Assembly (NCBI RefSeq): GCF_000689415.1
Contig: NZ_HG322950.1
Span: 3,107,501 to 3,171,500, forward strand
Reading direction: 5' to 3'
Length of the DNA: 64,000 nucleotides
Source of the DNA: Pseudomonas knackmussii B13
Lineage (GTDB): Bacteria > Pseudomonadota > Gammaproteobacteria > Pseudomonadales > Pseudomonadaceae
Shown here: positions 26,740 to 36,012 of the stretch, one piece after another
Layout: each line of letters starts with the position of its first letter
Numbering within the stretch: position 1 is the first letter of the stretch
Translations under genes and position numbers: made by a program
The notes under the pieces: model-generated
Seen by the model: the letters and a program-made list of their open reading frames with translations, nothing else
Told to the model about the DNA's origin: nothing
Databases searched by the model: none

Positions 26740-27861
26740 TCAGGCATCCAGCTCGCGCACACCGTGGCGGATGGGCAGTCCTTCCAGCTCCGCCAGGTAC
26801 TCGTCCAGGCTGAGCAGCCCGACACAGGCCTGCGCGCCGCGTGCCGCCAGGTTTCCACCCGCCAGCTTGCGCGCCAGGGCCACGGCGGCCATGGAAGGGA
26901 TGTTCGGGCCCTGGTCGTCGCTGGCCTGCAGCTCCCAGCACAGCGCCAGCGGGCGGCCATCGGTGCCCTCCCCGCGCAATGTCACGTACATGCCGCTGTG
27001 GCCATCGCCCAGCGGCTCCATAACGCGTGCAAGGCGATGCAGGCCCTCGCTCAGGCTGGCCACATTGCGCAGCAAGCCCATGCGCACCAGCCAGGCCAAC
27101 GCCCAGGTGCCGAAGTGAGTGATGCGCAGGCCAAGGCCGGCAGAAAAGCTCACCTGGCGCACGCTCGGATAGCGCGCCGGGAACAAAGCCAGGTCGGGTA
27201 CGTCGCAGTGCGCGAGCCAGCGCGTGCCCAGCGGCGCGGGGAAACGATGGCGGCTCAGCCCCTGCCAGCCATGCACCGACTGCCAGCGCCCGTCGCGATA
27301 CTGGTCCATCGGCTTGCCGCAATAGCCGAGCACCGCTTCCAGGGTGGCGAGGCCGGGAATCTTCGCCGAGGAGCTGATGCCGTGCTCGATACTGTCGAGC
27401 CGGGCGAAACGCGGTAGCAACTCGTCGATTACCGCCGCACTCAGAGCCGGAACCGAACTGGCGCCGGCACAAACCAGCACGCCGGCGCTGCGCGCCGCGC
27501 GGTCGAGTTCGGTGATCCCGCAGACGAATTCACGCGCATCGGCCAGATCGGCGTAATGCGCGCCGGCTTGAATGGCGGCGCGGGCAACGCGGTAGTCCTG
27601 GCCCTGGAAGGGGCCGGCGGTGGAGATCAGCAGGTCGACCCGCAGCTCGCGCAGGCGGCTGGCCAGGGTCGGCTGGTTCATATCCAGGCACACGGCTTCG
27701 CCGCCGATTTCCTCGGCCAGGGCGCTGGCGCGCTTCTGGTCGCGGCCGCCGACCAGCACGCGAATACCGGCGATGCTGCTCAGCCGTCGCGCGATCAGGG
27801 TGCCGAAATTGCCGTAGCCGCCGAGCACGAGCACCCGCAGGCCAGGGGATGTTGCCGTCAC
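26740..27861 (-). CDS. Saccharopine dehydrogenase-like NAD(P)-binding protein
   Basis: A 373-residue protein with a Rossmann N-terminus (LRVLVLGGYGNFGTLIARRL) and the pattern of saccharopine-dehydrogenase-like proteins (DLLISTAGPFQGQDYRVARA, GAHYADLADAREFV, AGASSVPALSAAVIDELLP). Many such proteins are not true saccharopine enzymes. GTG 27861 was chosen because a near-perfect SD (aaggagga) lies just upstream, while the longer frame to 27942 has none. Role unknown; the neighbours do not suggest lysine metabolism. Confidence 0.8.
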   Translation of the reverse strand: MTATSPGLRVLVLGGYGNFGTLIARRLSSIAGIRVLVGGRDQKRASALAEEIGGEAVCLDMNQPTLASRLRELRVDLLISTAGPFQGQDYRVARAAIQAGAHYADLADAREFVCGITELDRAARSAGVLVCAGASSVPALSAAVIDELLPRFARLDSIEHGISSSAKIPGLATLEAVLGYCGKPMDQYRDGRWQSVHGWQGLSRHRFPAPLGTRWLAHCDVPDLALFPARYPSVRQVSFSAGLGLRITHFGTWALAWLVRMGLLRNVASLSEGLHRLARVMEPLGDGHSGMYVTLRGEGTDGRPLALCWELQASDDQGPNIPSMAAVALARKLAGGNLAARGAQACVGLLSLDEYLAELEGLPIRHGVRELDA

Positions 27862-28028
27862 TCTTCCTCCTTGATGAAACACCGCGACACCTGCCGCCAT
27901 GCGGCAACGCGCCTCTCGGGAAAGAAACCGCCCCACTGCCATGCAGGCAGCGGGCGGTTCGACGAGAGCCGGCAGTCTAGAGGAGTCCTGCGTGAATTGC
28001 CGCCTGTCGCGCGTTCGGTGTCGGCGGT

Positions 28029-29150
28029 CTAGTGGGATGACGCCAGCGGATAGAGCAGTTCTTCCTTGTAACCGGCCCAGACGCGGATCACCGCGGGGAA
28101 GCTCTCGTCCAGCGTCTCGTCGCCGCTGTCGACCAGCAGCGGCCGCCCTTCGAGGGTGCCGAGCTTGCGTTTGGTGGCGACCACGCGCAAGCGCTCGAGG
28201 CCGATTGCGCGCACCACGCGCGGGCTGATCTGCTGGTTGCCGCGGCCAAGGATGTGGCCCTGGCCGCCGATCACCGTGACCAGCAGATGCGCAGGGTAGT
28301 CGTCGACCAGCTCGAACAGCTGCTGTTCGGTGACATCCCGGGCGATCACCTCGCCGTTCTCGATCACGTCCACGCCCAGCAGCGTGGTCTCCAGGCCCAG
28401 CTCGCGAGCCAGGCCATGCATTGTCGAGCCGGGACCGAAGACGTAGCGCACGTCGTCCTCCCAGCTGTCGCGCAGCCAGTCGGCGATATCGACCAGCACC
28501 AGTTCCTCGGTCTCCATGCCGGCCTGCTTCACGTGCTGCAGGAAGTGGCCCTCCTGCGGCACGCTCAGTTCGGCGTACCAGCGCGCCGCCACACGCCCTT
28601 CGCGCAGGGCGGCTTCGTCGAGGTCGCGCACTTCACCCTGGGTCAGGCGCACGAGGCCGCCTTCGGCGAGGCGCCGCACCAGTTCACCGGCGGCGCGCGG
28701 GCTGACGCCGTAGACCCCGGAGTGGATTTTCACCCCCGCCGGGATGCCGAGCACCGGCTGCCCCTCCCGGGCTACCGCTGCTACGTCGCGCGCGGTGCCG
28801 TCGCCGCCGGCGAAGAGGATCAGCGCGACGCCGGCGTCCTGCAGGAGGGTCACGGCGCGGCGGGTATCCTCGGCGCTGGTGATATCGCTGGCGAGCTCGC
28901 CGATCAGCTGGTGGCGAAAGCCCATTTCCTCCAGCAGATCACCGCCCATCGGCCCCGGGAAGCTGAGGAATTCCAGGCGCTCGCGCAGCGGCAACAGCGT
29001 CTGTAAGGCCACTCGGGTGCGCTCGGCCGCGCGTGGCATGGCACCCAGCGCCAGGGCCTGATCGGCGACGCCGTCGCTGCCCTTGAGCGCCACGCCGCCA
29101 CCCAGACCGGCCAGCGGATTGATGATCAGACCCAGGCGAAAACCGTCCAT
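28029..29150 (-). CDS. ATP-NAD kinase-family protein (AcoX-like)
   Basis: A 373-residue protein with FRLGLIINPLAGLGGGVALK at the N-terminus and the kinase glycine motif LILFAGGDGTARDVA. This places it in the NAD kinase/diacylglycerol kinase superfamily, in the branch that contains AcoX; such proteins are longer than housekeeping NAD kinase and lack firm substrates. ATG 29150 starts the fold directly; the extra 45 codons upstream look non-coding. Confidence 0.82.
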   Translation of the reverse strand: MDGFRLGLIINPLAGLGGGVALKGSDGVADQALALGAMPRAAERTRVALQTLLPLRERLEFLSFPGPMGGDLLEEMGFRHQLIGELASDITSAEDTRRAVTLLQDAGVALILFAGGDGTARDVAAVAREGQPVLGIPAGVKIHSGVYGVSPRAAGELVRRLAEGGLVRLTQGEVRDLDEAALREGRVAARWYAELSVPQEGHFLQHVKQAGMETEELVLVDIADWLRDSWEDDVRYVFGPGSTMHGLARELGLETTLLGVDVIENGEVIARDVTEQQLFELVDDYPAHLLVTVIGGQGHILGRGNQQISPRVVRAIGLERLRVVATKRKLGTLEGRPLLVDSGDETLDESFPAVIRVWAGYKEELLYPLASSH

Positions 29151-29354
29151 ACTGCCTCTCAAGGGATTGCCCCACATGTCTGGCCCGGTCCGGGCCCGCT
29201 CATAACAAAGATCGATCGGCATCCTCCACGCCGGGCAGGCAAGCTGCCGGGCACGTGATGCGTTGACCCGGCCTGGCGAGCGCAAGGTTCGCTGTCACCG
29301 GGATTTAACCTGGTTCTGCCTAGACTGCAGCAGCTTTCGATGAGGAGACTGGCC

Positions 29355-29534
29355 ATGAGCATCCAACACCCCCGTGACAGCGCCCAACACCCTGACCAAC
29401 CGCGTCCGCCGCAACAGCCGGTAGGCGGTTCGATCATCGACGCCCAGGGTCGGGAAATTCCCATCACCGAAGACATGATCCAGCGCGCCTGCCGCGAGTT
29501 GGAGAACAGTTGCGTGCAACGTCGCCCGCGCTGA
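29355..29534 (+). CDS. Short conserved protein (59 aa)
   Basis: A 59-residue hydrophilic protein: a Pro/Gln-rich start (MSIQHPRDSAQHPDQPRPPQ) and a structured C-terminal half (SIIDAQGREIPITEDMIQRA, RELENSC). ATG 29355 has a gaggag SD at the right distance; ATG 29340 is 15 bases upstream. The gene converges on pdxB. I believe similar short proteins occur in other pseudomonads, but no function is known to me. Confidence 0.65.
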   Translation: MSIQHPRDSAQHPDQPRPPQQPVGGSIIDAQGREIPITEDMIQRACRELENSCVQRRPR

Positions 29535-29583
29535 GCCTCTTGCGCGGCCTTCGAGCAGAAGGCCGCGCCCTTCCCCGCCTCCC

Positions 29584-30732
29584 TCAGTCCTCTACGCGAT
29601 TGGCGCCCAGCGCCTGGCCCAGCCGTTCCAGCTGCGGCGCATCGCCCTGCACGTCGACCCACAGCCCGGTGATTTCGCGACGCGGCGGATAGTGCTTGCG
29701 CAACACGTCGAAGTTCTCGCGACGCGCCTCGGCGCTGCCTACCAGGCTGCGGCGGAAGGCGGCATCGTCGCTGCGCGGGTCGTACACGGCGCGACACAGC
29801 AAGGCCAGCGCCCACTCCGGCGAGCAGTCTTCAGCCAGGCTCAGCTCGGCCAGCCATTGGGTCGGCAGCAGGTCTTCCAGCTGCACCTCGACCGCCGCTC
29901 CACGCCAGGCGCAGAACGCCTGGTAGATCTGCTCGGTGCCGCGCAGCTTGCCGTCCAGGCTGTAGCCGGCGATGTGCGGCGTGGCGATGCGGCAGAGCTG
30001 GGCGAGTTCCGGGTCGACCTGCGGTTCGCCTTCCCAGACGTCCAGCGCCACGTCGAGGTCGGCGCCGCTCTCCAGGCGTTGGCGCAGGGCCAGGTTGTCC
30101 ACCACCGCGCCGCGGCTGGCGTTGATCAGCCAGGTGCCCGGGCGCAGGTGGGCAAGGCGCCCGGCGTCGAGCATGTGGCGGGTGAGGTGCGCCCCCATGC
30201 TGGTCAGCGGCGTGTGCAGGCTGATGACGTCACACTCGCGGATGATCTCTTCCAGGCTGACGAAGTCGCCGCCCTCGGCGGCCTGCCGCGGCGGATCGCA
30301 GACGCGCACATCCCAGCCCAATCCACGCAGCACGTCCACCAGACGGCCGCCAACCTGGCCGGCGCCGACCACGCCGTAGCGGCGCTTGGCCAACTCGGCG
30401 CCATGCGCCTCGGCCAGCACCAGCAGGCTGCCCAGTACCCAGTCGACCACGCCGCGCGCATTGCAGCCGGGGGCGCTGGACCAGGCGATGCCGGCCTCGG
30501 CGAAGTAGTCCAGGTCGAGGTGGTCGGTGCCGATGGTGCAGGTGCCTACGAAGCGCACCGAGCTGCCTTCGAGCAGCGCGCGGTCGACCTGGGTCACCGA
30601 GCGCACCAGCAGGATCTCGGCATCGCCCAGCGCCGCGCGGTCGATGCGCCGGCCGGGCAGGCGGCGAATCTCGCCGTGGGCGCCGAAGAAGGCGTCGACC
30701 AGTGGAATGTTTTCATCGGCGAGGATGCGCAT
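29584..30732 (-). CDS. pdxB: Erythronate-4-phosphate dehydrogenase
   Basis: A 382-residue D-2-hydroxyacid dehydrogenase of PdxB length, catalysing the second step of deoxyxylulose-5-phosphate-dependent pyridoxal phosphate synthesis. It starts MRILADENIPLVDAFFGAHG and shows VRSVTQVDRALL, FVGTCTIGTDHLD, the NAD motif GVVGAGQVGGRLV, INASRGAVVDN with the catalytic Arg region, WEGEP and TPHIAGYS. The C-terminal PdxB dimerisation domain (about 285-382) separates it from SerA-like relatives. It is divergent from the MATE pump across 146 bases. Confidence 0.96.
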   Translation of the reverse strand: MRILADENIPLVDAFFGAHGEIRRLPGRRIDRAALGDAEILLVRSVTQVDRALLEGSSVRFVGTCTIGTDHLDLDYFAEAGIAWSSAPGCNARGVVDWVLGSLLVLAEAHGAELAKRRYGVVGAGQVGGRLVDVLRGLGWDVRVCDPPRQAAEGGDFVSLEEIIRECDVISLHTPLTSMGAHLTRHMLDAGRLAHLRPGTWLINASRGAVVDNLALRQRLESGADLDVALDVWEGEPQVDPELAQLCRIATPHIAGYSLDGKLRGTEQIYQAFCAWRGAAVEVQLEDLLPTQWLAELSLAEDCSPEWALALLCRAVYDPRSDDAAFRRSLVGSAEARRENFDVLRKHYPPRREITGLWVDVQGDAPQLERLGQALGANRVED

Positions 30733-30878
30733 GGTGGAAGACTCCGCGAAGTGATCCCGCCACTTTACCAGCCCCGCGCCCGGTGGTCGCGAGGCACCTC
30801 GCCGAAGCTTTCCTGACCGCCTCGTCAGGCTATAGACTGGCCGGCTTTTCCCCTCTGCCCCGCTCTTCAAGGAAGGCC

Positions 30879-32282
30879 ATGAACGCCATCGCCCCGGCCG
30901 TGTCGCGCAAACAGCGCATCGCCACCGAGCTCAAGGAACTGCTGACCCTGGCCGGGCCGATCATGATCGCGCAGCTGGCGACCACCGCCATGGGCTTCGT
31001 CGATGCGGTGATGGCCGGCCGCGTAGGTCCGCGCGACCTGGCAGCCGTGGCGCTGGGCAACTCGATCTGGATTCCGGTGTTCCTGCTGATGACCGGCACC
31101 CTGCTGGCGACCACCGCCAAGGTCGCCCAGCGTTTCGGCGCGGGTGACCAGCCCGCCACCGGCCCGCTGGTGCGCCAGGCGCTGTGGCTCGCCCTGCTGG
31201 TAGGTCCGCTGGCGGCGGCCGTGCTCTGGTTCCTCGCCGAGCCGGTATTGCGCGCGATGAAGGTCGAGGAAGCGCTGATCGAACCCAGCCGCTTCTACCT
31301 GCGCGGCATCGCCTGCGGCCTTCCGGCGGTGGCGCTGTACCACGTGCTGCGCTGCTTCAGCGACGGCCTCGGGCGCACGCGGCCGAGCATGGTGCTGGGC
31401 ATCTGCGGGCTGCTGCTGAACATCCCGGTGAACTACGTGCTGATCTACGGCCACCTAGGCTTCCCGGCACTCGGCGGCCCCGGCTGCGGCTGGGCCACCG
31501 CCTCGGTGATGTGGTTCATGCTGCTGGGCATGCTGTGTTGGGTGAACATTGCCCGCGTTTACAAGCCCAGCGCGCTGTTCAGCCATTGGGAGCTGCCGGA
31601 CCGCCGCGTGATGGGTGCGCTGGTCGGCGTCGGCCTGCCCATCGGCATCGCCGTGTTCGCCGAGTCGAGCATCTTCTCGGTGATCGCCCTGCTGATCGGC
31701 GAGCTGGGCGAGAAAGTCGTGGCCGGGCACCAGGTCGCGCTGAACTTCAGCGCCCTCGTCTTCATGATCCCCTATGCCCTGGCGATGGCCGTGACCGTGC
31801 GCGTCGGCCAGGCCCTGGGCGCCAGCCGCCCGCGCGATGCACGCTTCGCCGCCGGCACCGGCATGGCCGCGGCACTGGCTTGGGCGTGCATCTCCGCCAG
31901 TGCCATGCTGCTCCTGCGCGAACACATAGCCGCGCTCTACACCCGCGACCCCGAGGTGCTGGCGCTGGCCGCGTCGCTGCTGGTGTTCTCCGCCCTCTTC
32001 CAGTTCTCCGACGGCTTGCAGGTTACCGCCGCCGGCGCCCTGCGCGGCTACCAGGACACCCGCGCGACCATGCTCATCACCCTGTTCGCCTACTGGGGCA
32101 TCGGCCTACCGGTGGGCTACAGCCTGGGCCTGGCCCATTGGCTCCAGGAACCCACCGGCCCGCGCGGCCTGTGGCAGGGGCTGATCGTCGGCCTGACCTG
32201 CGCGGCGCTGATGCTCGGCGTGCGCCTGACGCGCAGCGCGCGCCGGCACATCCGCCTGACCCAGCTGAAGAACGGCGCCTGA
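30879..32282 (+). CDS. norM: NorM/PmpM-type MATE multidrug efflux transporter
   Basis: A 467-residue membrane protein with twelve hydrophobic segments and the two MATE repeats: LAGPIMIAQLATTAMGFVDA and later GLPIGIAVFAESSIFSVIAL. It resembles NorM of enterobacteria and PmpM of P. aeruginosa, which expel fluoroquinolones and cationic dyes in exchange for Na+ or H+. ATG 30879 has an aaggaagg SD; the upstream frame overlaps the pdxB start and is a shadow. Confidence 0.92.
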   Translation: MNAIAPAVSRKQRIATELKELLTLAGPIMIAQLATTAMGFVDAVMAGRVGPRDLAAVALGNSIWIPVFLLMTGTLLATTAKVAQRFGAGDQPATGPLVRQALWLALLVGPLAAAVLWFLAEPVLRAMKVEEALIEPSRFYLRGIACGLPAVALYHVLRCFSDGLGRTRPSMVLGICGLLLNIPVNYVLIYGHLGFPALGGPGCGWATASVMWFMLLGMLCWVNIARVYKPSALFSHWELPDRRVMGALVGVGLPIGIAVFAESSIFSVIALLIGELGEKVVAGHQVALNFSALVFMIPYALAMAVTVRVGQALGASRPRDARFAAGTGMAAALAWACISASAMLLLREHIAALYTRDPEVLALAASLLVFSALFQFSDGLQVTAAGALRGYQDTRATMLITLFAYWGIGLPVGYSLGLAHWLQEPTGPRGLWQGLIVGLTCAALMLGVRLTRSARRHIRLTQLKNGA

Positions 32283-32451
32283 GTCCCCTCCGCTAACCCC
32301 ACGTGAATCCCCTCTCATCACGGCAGGCCACAACGGCCTGTCGCTGATCCCATTCGCACGCCAACCCCGCTATTCGGACAAATGGCCAAGCGAGTTCCGT
32401 GTGGCTCGCCGGTCGTTGTCTAGTCTGGTCCTCTGTCTGCATTCCCCCACG

Positions 32452-32475
32452 GTCGCCCGCAAGCAGCCGGGCGAC
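32452..32475 (+). other. Hairpin in the ycaC leader
   Basis: gtcgcccg and cgggcgac form an 8-bp perfect stem with an 8-base loop, 23 bases upstream of the ycaC start and just before its SD (agaggaa). It could affect translation or mRNA stability. Confidence 0.35.
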
Positions 32476-32498
32476 TGCCATCGATAGAGGAAAACGCC

Positions 32499-33122
32499 AT
32501 GACCAAGCCCTACGTTCGTCTCGACAAGACCCAGGCCGCCGTGCTGATGGTCGATCACCAGGCCGGCCTGCTGTCGCTGGTGCGCGACATCGACCCGGAC
32601 AAGTTCAAGAACAACGTGCTGGCCCTGGGCGACCTGGCCAAGTACTTCAAGCTGCCGACCATCCTCACCACCAGCTTCGAGACCGGCCCCAACGGCCCGC
32701 TGGTTCCGGAGCTGAAAGCGCAGTTCCCCGAAGCGCCCTACATCGCCCGCCCCGGCAACATCAACGCCTGGGACAACGAGGACTTCGTCAAGGCGGTCAA
32801 GGCCACCGGCAAGAAGCAGCTGATCATCGCCGGCGTGGTCACCGAGGTCTGCGTGGCCTTCCCGGCCCTCTCGGCGCTTGAAGAGGGCTTCGACGTGTTC
32901 GTCGTCGCCGATGCCTCCGGGACCTTCAACGAAGTCACCCGCGACGCCGCCTGGCGGCGCATGGAAGCCGCCGGCGCGCAGCTGATGACCTGGTTCGGCG
33001 TGGCCTGCGAGCTGCACCGCGACTGGCGCAACGACATCGAGGGCCTGGCCGCGCTGTTCTCCAACCACATCCCCGACTATCGCAACCTGATCACTGCCTA
33101 CAGTACCCTCACCGCCAAGTGA
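32499..33122 (+). CDS. ycaC: Isochorismatase-family cysteine hydrolase YcaC
   Basis: A 207-residue cysteine hydrolase very close in pattern to YcaC: YVRLDKTQAAVLMVDHQAGL with Asp19, ILTTSFETGPNGPLVPEL, YIARPGNINAWDNEDFVKAV and IIAGVVTEVCVAFPAL with Cys118. The site that is Lys in canonical isochorismatases appears to be Arg84. YcaC proteins form large ring stacks; the physiological substrate is not settled. A terminator follows, before the OsmC gene. Confidence 0.93.
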   Translation: MTKPYVRLDKTQAAVLMVDHQAGLLSLVRDIDPDKFKNNVLALGDLAKYFKLPTILTTSFETGPNGPLVPELKAQFPEAPYIARPGNINAWDNEDFVKAVKATGKKQLIIAGVVTEVCVAFPALSALEEGFDVFVVADASGTFNEVTRDAAWRRMEAAGAQLMTWFGVACELHRDWRNDIEGLAALFSNHIPDYRNLITAYSTLTAK

Positions 33123-33128
33123 GCCCCC

Positions 33129-33157
33129 GGGAGCCGCGCTCCCCGCGGCTCCCTTTT
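33129..33157 (+). terminator. Rho-independent terminator after ycaC
   Basis: gggagccgc and gcggctccc form a 9-bp stem with a 7-base loop, followed by tttt (33154-33157). Confidence 0.8.
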
Positions 33158-33173
33158 CCCCAAGGAGAAGTAC

Positions 33174-33572
33174 ATGAGCGATGCGCTCGTCCATGCCAGC
33201 TACGCCGGCATTCCCTACCAGGTCACCCTGTCCGCCGGCGTCCACCAGTGGTTCGCCGATGAGCCGGAAAGCGTCGGCGGCGGCGACAGCGGACCGGGCC
33301 CGCACCAGTTGCTGCTATCTTCGCTCGGCGCCTGCACCTCGGTGACCCTGGCGATGTACGCGCGGCGCAAGGAATGGCCCCTGGAGGGCATCGAGGTCGA
33401 GCTGCGCTTCGCCCAGGAACAGCCGGGGCATTCGCGCATCGAACGCGACATTCGCCTGCTCGGCGCCCTGGACGACAGCCAGCGCCAACGCCTGCTGGAA
33501 ATCGCCAACGCCTGCCCGATCCACAAGGTGCTCAGCGGCGAGATCGCCATCGCCAGCCAACTGGCGGGCTGA
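33174..33572 (+). CDS. OsmC-family protein
   Basis: A 132-residue OsmC/YhfA-like protein. The two redox Cys lie in LSSLGACTSVTLAMYA and ANACPIHKVL, the usual positions for peroxide- or hydroperoxide-reducing OsmC-like proteins. Strong aaggag SD. It follows the ycaC terminator and precedes the FUSC operon by about 80 bases; whether it is part of that operon is unclear. Confidence 0.9.
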   Translation: MSDALVHASYAGIPYQVTLSAGVHQWFADEPESVGGGDSGPGPHQLLLSSLGACTSVTLAMYARRKEWPLEGIEVELRFAQEQPGHSRIERDIRLLGALDDSQRQRLLEIANACPIHKVLSGEIAIASQLAG

Positions 33573-33652
33573 AGCCGAGAACGAAAAAAACCGCCGGGGC
33601 CGCGTGCCTCGGCCAGACTTGCTGGAGCCCCACCCGCCGCCGAGGGCCCGGA

Positions 33653-35815
33653 ATGTCGCCTCTGCTCCTTTACTGGCATAACCTCCTGCACCCCGGGCGC
33701 GACACCCTGCTGTTCGCCCTGCGCACCGTGCTGGCTTGCCTGCTGACGCTGTACCTGGCCTTCCTGCTGGACCTCGAACAGCCGAAGTGGGCGACCATGA
33801 CGGTGGTCATCATCAGCCAGCCGCTGGCCGGCATCACCCTGCAGAAGAGTTTCTCGCAAGTCATCGGCACCACCATCGGCGGCGCCGTCGCAGTGGTGGT
33901 AATGGCGCTTTTCCCGCAGGCGCCACTCGCCTTCCTGGTGACCCTTTCGCTCTGGCTGGGCCTGTGCACCGCCGGCGGCACCCTGCTGCGCTACACCGAC
34001 TCGCACGCCTTCGTGCTCAGCGGATTCACCGCGGTGATCGTCGCCATGCTCGCGCAACCGGACCCGGACGGGACCTACAGCCTGGCCATCACCCGCGTCA
34101 CCGAAACCCTGCTGGGGGTGGCCTGCGTGACCCTGGTCAGCCTGTTCTTCGCCCGCCCCGAGGATGTCGCGCGCAGTTACTTCGCCAAGGTCGACCTGCT
34201 CTTCCGGCTGATCGGAGAGCACGCCGCAGCAGCCATCCGCGGCGAGGAAGCCGAGGCGGACTTCCAGCGCCGGCAGATGCGCCTGCTCGGCGAGATCAGC
34301 GCCCTCGAAGGCCTGCGCCGGCACCTCTACTTCGACGCGCCGCGCCTGCGCAGTGTCGATGGCCTGGTGCAGCTGCTGAGCAACCAGCTGGTGCTGATGA
34401 CCTCGCGCTTGGCCATCCTCCATCGCCAACGCGCGCTCATCCAGCAGCGCCTGACCGGCCCCTTGCCGCCGGCGGTACAGCGCCTGCGCGAAGACGAACT
34501 GGAATGCCTCGGCGAACTGGCGCAGCACGGCAACGCCCTGCCCGCCGCCACGCGCAAGCGCGTGACCCGCCTGCGCTGGCGCTTCGACAGCGCCGCCAGC
34601 GAGGTCGAGCAGCTCGTCGACGGCCTGCCGGCGGCCCTGCGCTCGCTGGCCTGGGCGCTGCGCTACGAGCAGGCGCGGCTGCTGCAGCAACTGGACGAGA
34701 TGCTCGAACTGGGCGAAGCCATTCGCGACGGTCGGCCGGCGAGTTGCCCTGTGCGCCAAGGGCGAGCCCAAGCCCTGCATCTGGACTTTGCGCTGGCAGC
34801 CATGAACGGCGTGCGCGCCTTCGTCGCCCTGCTCGCAACCGGGCTGATCTGGATCGAGATGGCCTGGGACGGTGTGCGCGCCGGGATGATCCTGGTGGCG
34901 ATTCTCTGCTCCCTGGTCTCAACCTTTCCGCGACCACTGCTGGCCTGCCAGAGCATGCTGCGCGGCGTGCTGCTGGCCTGCCTGGTCTCCGCCGTGCTGC
35001 TGTTCGGCGTGCTGCCGACAGTGGGCGACTTCGAGATGCTCGCGCTGTGCCTGCTGCCGGTGCTCTACGTGGTCGCCATCGGCCTGGGCAATCCACAGAC
35101 CGCCGGCATCGCCATCGGCCTTGGGCTGAACACCTTCCTGCTGGTCGGCCCGCAGAACCAGGGCCTCTGGTACAACAGCGCGACCCAGTGGTTCGAGTTC
35201 GCCGGCGGTTACCTGTTCGCCACCCTCCTGGCGCTGCTCAGCTACGCCTGGCTCTTCCCTTTCGACGCTGACCGGCGCATCCGCCGGCTGTTCCGCCAGA
35301 CCCGTTCGGACGTACGCCAGGTGCTGCTGAGCCCAGCCAGCGAGGCTGGCCGCTTCACCTTCGAGAGCCGCATGGTCGACCGCCTGGCCAACCAGCTCGG
35401 CCTGCTGCCGGCGGCGCGCGCCGAAGATTCGGCGCGGCGCTTCGAGTGCAGCCTGGCCTGCATGACCCTCGGCGTGGTGCTGCACCAGTTGCACTCCGAA
35501 TGCGCCGACCACGAGGGCCTGCCCGCCGACTTCCGTGCCCGCCTGGCGACCCTGCTGGGCGAGCTGGCCGCCGCGCTGGCGCAGCCGCCTCGGGGGGAGA
35601 TCGCGCCGCTGCTGCCGCGCCTGTACGCACTCAGCGAGAGCCTCGATGCCCTGCACGCCGAACGCAACCGCGACGACCTCGGCCTGCTGCGCCCGGTGTT
35701 CGCCAGCGCCGTGGCCCTGCTGATAGGCGCGGCTCTGCTGGAGCGCTACCAGGACCTGCTCGGCGAATCCCCCTCGACGCGCGAGGTTCTGGAGGACAGC
35801 GTCCATGCCCATTGA
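33653..35815 (+). CDS. FUSC/AaeB-type inner membrane efflux protein
   Basis: A 720-residue protein with two blocks of membrane helices (about 15-170 and 380-540), each followed by a soluble domain, the layout of AaeB/FUSC efflux proteins. Characteristic stretches are LEQPKWATMTVVIISQPLAG and GVRAFVALLATGLIWIEMAW. AaeB of E. coli exports aromatic carboxylic acids with AaeA. ATG 33653 was chosen because it starts the first helix block; the frame to 33374 overlaps osmC. It overlaps the next gene by 11 bases. Confidence 0.92.
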   Translation: MSPLLLYWHNLLHPGRDTLLFALRTVLACLLTLYLAFLLDLEQPKWATMTVVIISQPLAGITLQKSFSQVIGTTIGGAVAVVVMALFPQAPLAFLVTLSLWLGLCTAGGTLLRYTDSHAFVLSGFTAVIVAMLAQPDPDGTYSLAITRVTETLLGVACVTLVSLFFARPEDVARSYFAKVDLLFRLIGEHAAAAIRGEEAEADFQRRQMRLLGEISALEGLRRHLYFDAPRLRSVDGLVQLLSNQLVLMTSRLAILHRQRALIQQRLTGPLPPAVQRLREDELECLGELAQHGNALPAATRKRVTRLRWRFDSAASEVEQLVDGLPAALRSLAWALRYEQARLLQQLDEMLELGEAIRDGRPASCPVRQGRAQALHLDFALAAMNGVRAFVALLATGLIWIEMAWDGVRAGMILVAILCSLVSTFPRPLLACQSMLRGVLLACLVSAVLLFGVLPTVGDFEMLALCLLPVLYVVAIGLGNPQTAGIAIGLGLNTFLLVGPQNQGLWYNSATQWFEFAGGYLFATLLALLSYAWLFPFDADRRIRRLFRQTRSDVRQVLLSPASEAGRFTFESRMVDRLANQLGLLPAARAEDSARRFECSLACMTLGVVLHQLHSECADHEGLPADFRARLATLLGELAAALAQPPRGEIAPLLPRLYALSESLDALHAERNRDDLGLLRPVFASAVALLIGAALLERYQDLLGESPSTREVLEDSVHAH

Positions 35816-36011
35816 TTTCGAGGTTGGCGGCGTCTACCTGCCGCCCATCGCCCAGGCGCTGATAGTCGCGCTACCGCTGTTCCTGGCCCTCGACTGGCTG
35901 CTCCGGCGCCTGGGGCTGATGCGCCTGGTCTGGCACGAGGCGCTGTTCGAGGGCGCCCTCTATGCCCTGCTGTGCGCGGTCGTGGTCCTGTTCATGGGAG
36001 GCCTGATCTGA
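35805..36011 (+). CDS. DUF1656 small membrane protein (AaeX-like)
   Basis: A 68-residue protein with two hydrophobic helices (about 15-33 and 46-66) and the DUF1656 start MPIDFEVGGVYLPPIAQAL. In AaeX/AaeB/AaeA operons this short protein always lies between the FUSC pump and the adaptor, as here, overlapping the first by 11 bases and separated from the second by 1 base. Confidence 0.93.
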   Translation: MPIDFEVGGVYLPPIAQALIVALPLFLALDWLLRRLGLMRLVWHEALFEGALYALLCAVVVLFMGGLI

Positions 36012-36012
36012 G